The translations under genes were made by a program, and so were the position numbers. A stretch of DNA of 64,000 nt from Atrichornis clamosus (Eukaryota; Chordata; Aves; Passeriformes; Menuridae): the NCBI GenBank assembly GCA_013400975.1, contig WBMZ01003500.1, positions 62,001-126,000 of the forward strand. Reading direction: 5' to 3'. The notes beneath the pieces were generated by a model. That model saw nothing but the letters and a program-made list of their open reading frames with translations. It was not told where the DNA came from and made no database searches. This document shows positions 57,701 to 64,000 of this stretch, one piece after another (position 1 is the first letter of the stretch; each line of letters begins with the position of its first letter).

Positions 57701-60700
57701 CTCCTGTTAATGGGTATGGACCTTCTGATACATATGTGTAGCAGAGTGATAGAGAGAAGACTCTTGGTCAGGCACAAGAAATATGACACTGATTATGTGA
57801 ATTATTACGATTAGATTTGTTGTTAACACAGCATCTAAATGTTGTCAATGCAGTATATAATATAAGCAGGTATAAAAAGTTATAATATAAGTACATTTGG
57901 CTATAAACGAACAGGTTTACAGTCTTTGACCTTGCAGAATTCAGAATTACAAGGCACCTATGCAGCTACTTTAGGATTTTATGTTTGTGTTTTACAGGAT
58001 CTTAGCACTTTTACTCACCCATCCAAAAATGAGTGTTCCCTGTCTTCGGGCTGGACATACCCTGCAGGTGTCCCTATAGGGCTGGGAATTCACCGGGAAG
58101 CTGCCTGCAACCTCGGAAGACCAGTTTGCCCAGCTGGCCCAGTCTTCAGCAGCGTTTTATAGACTTTTGCAGGCTGATATATACCAAGGTCAATCGCAAT
58201 CACCACACCTCCCCCATCTCTGGAATGCATCAATTATGCCAGCATCCAGAGTTCCTCCTGCAAGGCTTTGGGATGACCCCCACCTTAAGACAAATCATTT
58301 TGCCCATCAGAGACAATGGCAAGGAAGGGGGTGTGTTTGTATGTGGGGACGTTGCATGTTAAAACCTGACTACCTTTCATCACTACCACAGTATGTCCAG
58401 CAGTTCTGTTGTGGCTCTTGATCTGCTATACAAAACCTACCTGGCAGGATAACACTTCCAATTATAGTGAACATTAAAGGGATCAAGTGTGAAAATAAGA
58501 GACACCTCTATCTGAGACATAACCATGGTGAAGGGTTTATTTGATCAGGAAATGCACCTGCTTCCATTGAACCTAGTGGGGGTTCTATGGCTGCTGGTAC
58601 TGTCAGCACAGCAAAGCCTCAGTGCATACCTGTCATAGTGCATGTTAACCAAACAGATTTACCTCCACCTCAGCATGAGCTTGCATGAAGAATATGAAGT
58701 TGACTTAACGACTAGCTCATCTCTGCCTTTGCCACGCTCCGTTGTGCCAACTCTGTCCCCTACCATCTGCTCTTCAGCTGCACTGAGCCTTGCACTGCAG
58801 TTTCCCGGAGTGCTACTTGGTTGACTTGTTTGCAGTAGGCAGATGATTGAGGTAAAATATGTAAAGTTCCCAATTTCAGAGACCCATTGTAGATACTGCC
58901 GAGGGAGGATTACCTAGTTATGTTAATTGGCTGTTAGCACATGTAAGTCACCTCAAATTTCAGGTAGAACTTGACCTATTGTATTTAGATAGTCTAACTG
59001 TGTGTTATAAAAACTTTCACTGCAGGGAAGCTTGAGGTGTGTTACTTATGTTAGGACCAGCTTGAACTGTGTTTTCGAAAGAGACAAATGTTCTCTCCTT
59101 CAGAGCAGGCCACAACAGATGCCGTTAGAGAATAAACAGTGAGGCTTGGTTAACAAGTAGGTGATCTAGAGATGTAAGGAGAACATCTTACACTTTAAAG
59201 AGTTTGCTGGGGATTTTTGTTGTTTTGGGGCTTTTTTTCTGTTTTTAGTTTCTATGTTTTCTTTTGAAAATCACTGGAGAAGTATTGTAGTATGAAAAAT
59301 TATTAAATGAGGCAACTGATGAATGCTATAGAATCGAGTTACCATGTAACAGCTAAAATTTCTATTCTCTTACATGTATTTCTAAATAAAAGAAAATACC
59401 AAAGCCTATGAAAAATACATGGGCACTGAGGATGAAAATGAAATGCTCCATATAAGAAGAAACAGTTTTCCAAGAAAATACAATTTTAACCCCTATCTGC
59501 AGCTGTGAAGATAGACAAATCTATATTAACCACTGCAACCAGTGTCCCACCAAGTGTCTGTACATGCATGCATTTTTTTTCTAAGTTAAGGTAAATTTTA
59601 TTGAGTTTTGTTGTAAGAGGTGACAGAAGAAATTAGACACTAAAGCCTTTCACTATATGATCCTGGCATTCACTTGATTAAATGTGGGCTTGCTAACATG
59701 CTTGTGTCAGACGCAGTCAAGTCGAACACACACAAGTGTTTTTCTTGTTTCCAAAACCAAACATTTGTCTTCTGCCAAAAAAGACAGTAAAATAACTCAT
59801 ACAAAAGTTATAAAGCACAGACCTCTTGTGCTATTGCAGTATCACAGACCTCCTGGAGATGTGTGTCTTTGTTTTCTGAATCCTGGAGTTGTACAGCTTA
59901 TAGTTTGACAAATTGTAAGCTCCACATATCTTTTTGGGGGCATATTTGAGTCTATTTCTTATCATTCAATTAATTAAGACAAATACTGTAATATTTGTTT
60001 ATTGCTTTGATGTAAAGACTGTAGCTAGGAAGAGGCAAGACTCTTTAGCTGAGAAGTTTTGTAAGATGAATAATTTATATTGTGGGCATAATATATCAAG
60101 GAATGTAATTTAAGTAAGCTTGCAACTAATACAGCTAATTAACTAAGTGACCCAGAAGCTTCAAATTGGCACTTGATATTTAAGTTATCAACAAAAGCTT
60201 AATTTCTAGCACAAATCAGGTTTTTTGTATCTGATATATGTAAAACTGTTATAGTACACATTTCTTTGGTCACAATTGTCCAAGTTTGCATAAAGGTTCA
60301 GAATATGAATCTCTTAAGCCTATTGCATATGAAGGTATAAAAGCAAATTATTTTCCTACTATTCTGGTATTTTATATGGTCAAGTGTTATTCATGAAACT
60401 CCATTTAGAACATGGAAGAAATTAATAATTTAGTAGAATGCCTGCATTTCAGCACAGCACTACTTTACCATTGAGAATACCAGTTTCTTTTCAAATTTAT
60501 CCAGACTGTTCACTTGACAGATCAGCATTCACAGTGTTTTTTTAGAAATTCCAGAATATCCAACAGTTCCTGAGATGAAGCGCTTCAGGCAACAATTACA
60601 AAGTCTGAATAAGATATAGCTTCCTAAAACTTTAACTATTTAAAGATATTTATGTGCTAAAATGGAGAAGATTCTTTTATTCATATTTTAGCAAGACTCA

Positions 60701-60988
60701 AAATACATAAAAAATATAATTACTTAATAAGAATTACTCCTAAAAGTTGTATCATGCAGGGGCCCATGCCTTTTTTAGTATTATTTATGAGCAAAAAAGA
60801 GCTGGCCTTTCAGATAATCCCATAAGAACTGATAAGAACAAAAAGTTTCCTAGACTTAACTTTAATACTCATAGGGAAATCTTCTGCCACCTCAAATAAA
60901 GATTTTCCCTGTCACAGCAGAGCTGGAAGAACTGCTTAGGACTTCCAAAGATGGTATACCTCACTAACACCCTGCCAAAAGGATTTCT
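54791..60988. other. Intergenic flank right of the AKAP9 promoter
   Basis: Mostly AT-rich sequence. I recognise no exon of a known gene. Notable are a nested AT-rich palindromic patch at 55924-56010 and a more GC-rich block at about 57990-58380 that resembles no coding family and may be an old repeat. In mammals as I recall, MTERF1 lies upstream of AKAP9; nothing in this flank resembles it. Confidence 0.7.
55924..55950. repeat. Perfect 11-bp inverted repeat (hairpin)
   Basis: Arms AGACATTTCTA and TAGAAATGTCT are separated by five bases. It is followed directly by a second palindrome (TCTATTTT / AAAATAGA, 55948-55964) and further TAGAAATTT-type arms up to about 56005, so the patch is a cluster of AT-rich hairpins. 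Confidence 0.85.
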
Positions 60989-61402
60989 TTCAGCCTGGAG
61001 AAGAAGAGGCTTTGGGATGACCTTATGGCAGCCTTGCAGTATGTGAAGGCAGCCTGCAATAAGGATGGAAAGGAACTTTTTACAAGAGCATGTAGTGACA
61101 GGACAAGGAGGAATGCCTTCAAACTGAAAGACAGTACAGTTAGATTACATATTAGGAAAAAACTCTTTACTCTGAGGGTGGTGAGGCACAGGAACAGGTT
61201 GCCCAGAGAAGTTGTGGATGTCCCCTCCCTGGAAGTGTTCAAGGTCAGGTTAGATGGAGCTCTGCGCAACCTGGTCTAGTGAAAGGTGTCCCTGTCCACA
61301 GCAGGGGGTTTGGAACTAGATTCTTCTTAAGGTCCCTTCCATTGGGGGGGGAATTGATAAAATACTTAAGTTGTAACAGGCCATTCTACGATTCTGTTAT
61401 TA
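60989..61402 (+). mobile_element. CR1 LINE 3' end with intact ORF2 C-terminus
   Basis: It begins at FSLEKKRLWDDLMAA and stays open for about 97 codons through RNAFKLKDSTVRLHIRKKLF and RVVRHRNRLPREVVDVPSLE to a TAG at 61277-61279. This is the known C-terminal end of CR1 ORF2. The CR1 3' UTR follows ('ctggtctagtg-aaggtgtccctgtcc...ggaactaga...ggtcccttcca'), then a diverged G-run and a final 'ccattctacgattctgtt'. The copy is 5' truncated at 60989 and has no reverse-transcriptase core, so it is inactive, but it has decayed less than the intronic copies. Confidence 0.9.
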
Positions 61403-61694
61403 CTGAACTGCTATGGAAATATGCTGGGTGCAGTTTAAATCCAGCCAGACCTAACCCACTGGGGTGTGCATCAGGAAGTGGGAATATGATATGGCTGCCT
61501 TCCCATGAAGCCATATGCTCCTCCTGCTTTACCCACAAAATATTGTGCATCAGTGCCTGGTTGGGCAGTGCAGATGTAACTGTGAAGGTTTTTCATTAGA
61601 TCCAATTGTTTATCTCTTGAGAGAGATTTATTGCTTTTCTTCTTTGCCCTTTTGTGAAGAGAGGGCTAACTGCTGCCGGGTGCCATTCCCACAG

Positions 61695-61832
61695 ATGTTC
61701 AAGGCCAGGGTGGATGGGGCTTTGAGTAACCTGGCCTAGTGGAAGGTGTCCCTGCCCATGGCGAAGGGGTTGGAACTAGATGACATTTAAAATGTCGCTT
61801 CCAGCCCAAACCATTCCGTGGTTTCAAAGCAC
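61695..61832 (+). mobile_element. Second CR1 LINE 3' end fragment
   Basis: A shorter CR1 3' end starts at 'atgttcaaggccagggtggatgg' (F-KARVDGALSNLA in translation) and runs through 'cctagtggaaggtgtccctgcccatgg' and 'ggaactagatgac' to 'ccaaaccattccgtgg'. It lies about 300 bases from the first copy in the same direction. It is a separate insertion or a duplicated end. Confidence 0.88.
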
Positions 61833-62099
61833 CAAGCTATACTGGATTGCAGCCCGTGTTCCTGGCTCCTGCTCCGTCGGCGTGACTCCAGCTTTTGTTG
61901 TCATCAAACTTGAACATTCTTTAAAAAGCAAATTGTTTTCTACCTGCTGCTATAAACCCGACGGTTTAAAAACTACATGAGCACAAGCGCTTTGTAGTTC
62001 ACCGCGAGCTGCAGTGGATCGAAGCCTTACTGAAAAAGGCTACGCGGGGCACCACTTTGTGGGCAATAACCGGGACAAAAGTTCAGGGATAGTTTATCT

Positions 62100-62600
62100 T
62101 CTGCTGCCATCTTCTGGCAACTGGCTCAGCAACAAATGAAGTTCTGAGTAAAACGGCGCTGGAAAAGCGGCCGAACCGGGAACAAAGGCGGCCGCGCTGG
62201 GAACAAAGGGGACTGCGCCGGGAACAGAGGGGACAGCGCCAGGAACAAAGGGGACCGCGCCTCTCTGCGGGTCCCGCCTGGGACGGCCTGCGGGGAAGGG
62301 CAGGGCACGGTTCCGGCGCCGGGGATGTCAGCCACACGCCTTTTATTTCAAATTCAGGGGTTGTAGAGAGCCCCACGATTTCTTGTAAGTGCATGTGGCT
62401 CGTAGTCCGTGAGGCGAAAATAGGTCCTCGGTGGGCTCATGTAGAGAGGTGTGGGCTGCTTCTGCAGGGCAGTCTAACCGAGCAAAGGGGTGATACACGG
62501 GGCCCGTCTTCTGTGCTGGCACAAGGGAAAAGGACAAACCAGAGAATTCTCTCTTGCCTCTGCAAGTGGGATGGTGGCGAGCCCAAGTGTCTTCTCACTG
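62100..62600. promoter_or_regulatory. CpG-rich patch, possible second promoter
   Basis: A local rise in GC and CpG around the minisatellite stands out from the AT-rich flank (for example 'gcggccgaaccgg', 'ggttccggcgccgggg'). It could be a small CpG island for a gene to the right, or only the GC-rich repeat itself. No exon or start site could be supported. Confidence 0.35.
62178..62261. repeat. 21-bp GC-rich minisatellite, four units
   Basis: Four head-to-tail 21-bp units (62178-62198, 62199-62219, 62220-62240, 62241-62261) follow the pattern GGGAACAAAGGGGAC-GCGC(C/T), with one to three changes each. A decayed fifth unit may precede them at about 62157-62177. Because 21 is a multiple of three, the minus-strand frames translate as seven-residue repeats (PLCS-R-), a by-product rather than evidence for a protein. 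Confidence 0.92.
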
Positions 62601-62761
62601 CCTGTCTGCAGCTGTAGCACATTGCGGAATCGTTACAAAACTTCCCTTCCCTAACGATTGTATCAGTCGGTCTTTCTTGTGTGAAAGCGTATTAACTTAG
62701 TTGACGTTCTATGCTGTAATGAAATAAGGTAGTGGTATTTTACTGGACACTTTAGTATTGT

Positions 62762-63228
62762 TCATGCTTCAGTAAAACAAACTAAAGGACTACCTGGCCC
62801 TGGAAGTAAAGGGCTTTGCTTTCTGGAAGCTTAGAGCTGTCTATGAAGGGTAAAGGATATGCCTGGACAACCAGATAAGATCAGCATCCCAGTCTTTCTG
62901 ACATGTCTTTGAAACCCTCCCAGTGTCATCTTGTATCATAGATAACTAGCAAGACTGATTCCAGGGACATCTGGACCAGCAGACAAGCAGCAAGACTGCT
63001 GCAAAAATATAGCTGCTTTGCAAAGTTTTACTATGATTGCTAATCAGCAGTGTGGTTGTCAGTTATTTGTCAAATTGTGTTGTACCGAAATGTCTGAAGG
63101 CCAGAAGAACCTGTGTAAAGCCACATTTGTAGTGCCTCATTTTGGCTGGTACACCCCATGTGCATGAATAAATATTTACTCTTGTAATTCTATACTTTGT
63201 GTCCTAACTTCTTTCCTCCGTTGACATG
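62762..63228 (+). mobile_element. Possible solitary LTR (weak)
   Basis: A stretch begins TG and ends CA, with AATAAA near 63167 followed about 15 bases later by 'tgtaattctatactttgtgtcc', a layout like the R/U5 end of an avian retroviral LTR. I did not see a clear target-site duplication and no internal retroviral genes flank it. The borders are guesses. Confidence 0.3.
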
Positions 63229-64000
63229 GACAAGTTGTGCCTTTTTATGAGAGAGGTAAGGAGAACTGTGACACAGCTGCTGTGCTCCCATATCTGAGTG
63301 GCACTGGAAATAGCAGATCCATGATTATCCAGGGCGAATCTGTATTGTTTGTCCCTGTGTTGGGGTTATAGCGCACTGTAAACAAAATAAAGCACTTATG
63401 GGACCATTGGCACAATTAAAGTCAAAGCCTGGGAAGTTTGCTTTAGGGGAGTAAAAAAACTGCTAGTCATTTGGGAAACTGCTTCTTTCACTGGCCCCAG
63501 TGAAAGGACCTTGGGTAATTTTCCGCTCGCCTTACTCATCCTTTGGAGGTGTAATTTGCAAACGTTCTGTGGAAGAGTGCCTGATGTGCAGTTAGGTTGT
63601 CATGAACAGGGATTGTACCTCTGATGTCAAGATAGAAAATAGGTGTTCCTGATGTAGACAAAAAATCAATACTGCTTAACTAGTAAACTTGTGTGCAGAA
63701 CTGTAGGGCTGAAGGGAGAGAACAAAACAGTGCCAGAACTTGATTTATATTTGCTTAAGGAGTAGCCTCAATCATACTCTTCTAGGAAATTGCATGACCC
63801 TATGTTTGCCGTATATTGCAGGAAATTACAGTATCTGAGGTCTGAAGTGTTTCCCCACGGACTCTTCAGCTGTTGTGGTGCTGAGTGATGCATACTGCTT
63901 CATGTTCTTGTAACACCACAACTTTAGCTCTGTAAAGACTGACATTGTATTGCTGGGGAACATCACTGAAACATGCTGGGCATTTATAAATGTTAGTAGA
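63229..64000. other. Right-edge intergenic sequence
   Basis: Unique-looking, moderately AT-rich sequence. No open frame, RNA gene or repeat family recognised. Confidence 0.6.

Noticed and set aside
61025..61279. Small plus-strand protein gene of 84 codons
   Set aside because: The translation is the C-terminus of CR1 ORF2 and the downstream DNA is the CR1 3' UTR.
62083..62394. Minus-strand protein with PLCS-type heptapeptide repeats
   Set aside because: The repeats come from a 21-bp minisatellite, a multiple of three. No splice or start evidence supports a gene.
1..64000. CRISPR arrays, bacterial operons, phage or integron structures
   Set aside because: No regularly spaced repeats, dense coding or bacterial-type signals. 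The window is intron-rich vertebrate DNA throughout.

Overview
This window is vertebrate nuclear DNA, almost certainly from a bird and most likely a passerine (songbird). It holds the 5' third of one multi-exon gene on the minus strand, AKAP9 (A-kinase anchoring protein 9, also AKAP350/AKAP450/CG-NAP/Yotiao). The bird call rests on several CR1 LINE fragments. The passerine call rests on a SINE at 49321-49472 that joins a tRNA-Ile(AAT)-derived head to a CR1-type tail, the architecture of TguSINE1-type elements.

Reading the minus strand from right to left, a CpG island (about 53440-54790) carries the promoter and coding exon 1 (54148-54195, start codon at 54195). A 24.7-kb first intron follows, then twelve more coding exons down to 763. 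The thirteen exons give 4175 coding bases, about 1391 codons. Every exon has canonical AG/GT borders and intron phases agree at all twelve joins. The largest exon (6917-9364, 2448 bases, 816 codons) is pure coiled coil. The gene continues past position 1, so the PKA-RII-binding helix, the downstream KCNQ1-binding region and the C-terminal PACT centrosome-targeting domain lie outside this window.

The introns hold old interspersed repeats: CR1 fragments at about 1612-1805, 27600-27727, 34735-35030 and 42600-43690, an LTR-like fragment at about 21073-21297, the SINE, and small tandem duplications and hairpins. Right of the promoter (54.8-64.0 kb) I see no recognisable host gene. That flank contains two CR1 3' ends (60989-61402 and 61695-61832), a CpG-rich patch with a four-unit 21-bp minisatellite (62178-62261), and a possible solitary LTR near 62.76-63.23 kb.

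I found no prokaryotic-style system, CRISPR array or novel multi-gene cassette. The points most worth checking are a perfect TISU element with a 14-codon upstream ORF at the AKAP9 promoter, the apparent absence of one small exon known from the human gene, a possible extra exon at 134-219 that does not fit the mapped phase, the tRNA-Ile SINE, and the CpG-rich minisatellite that could mark a second promoter.
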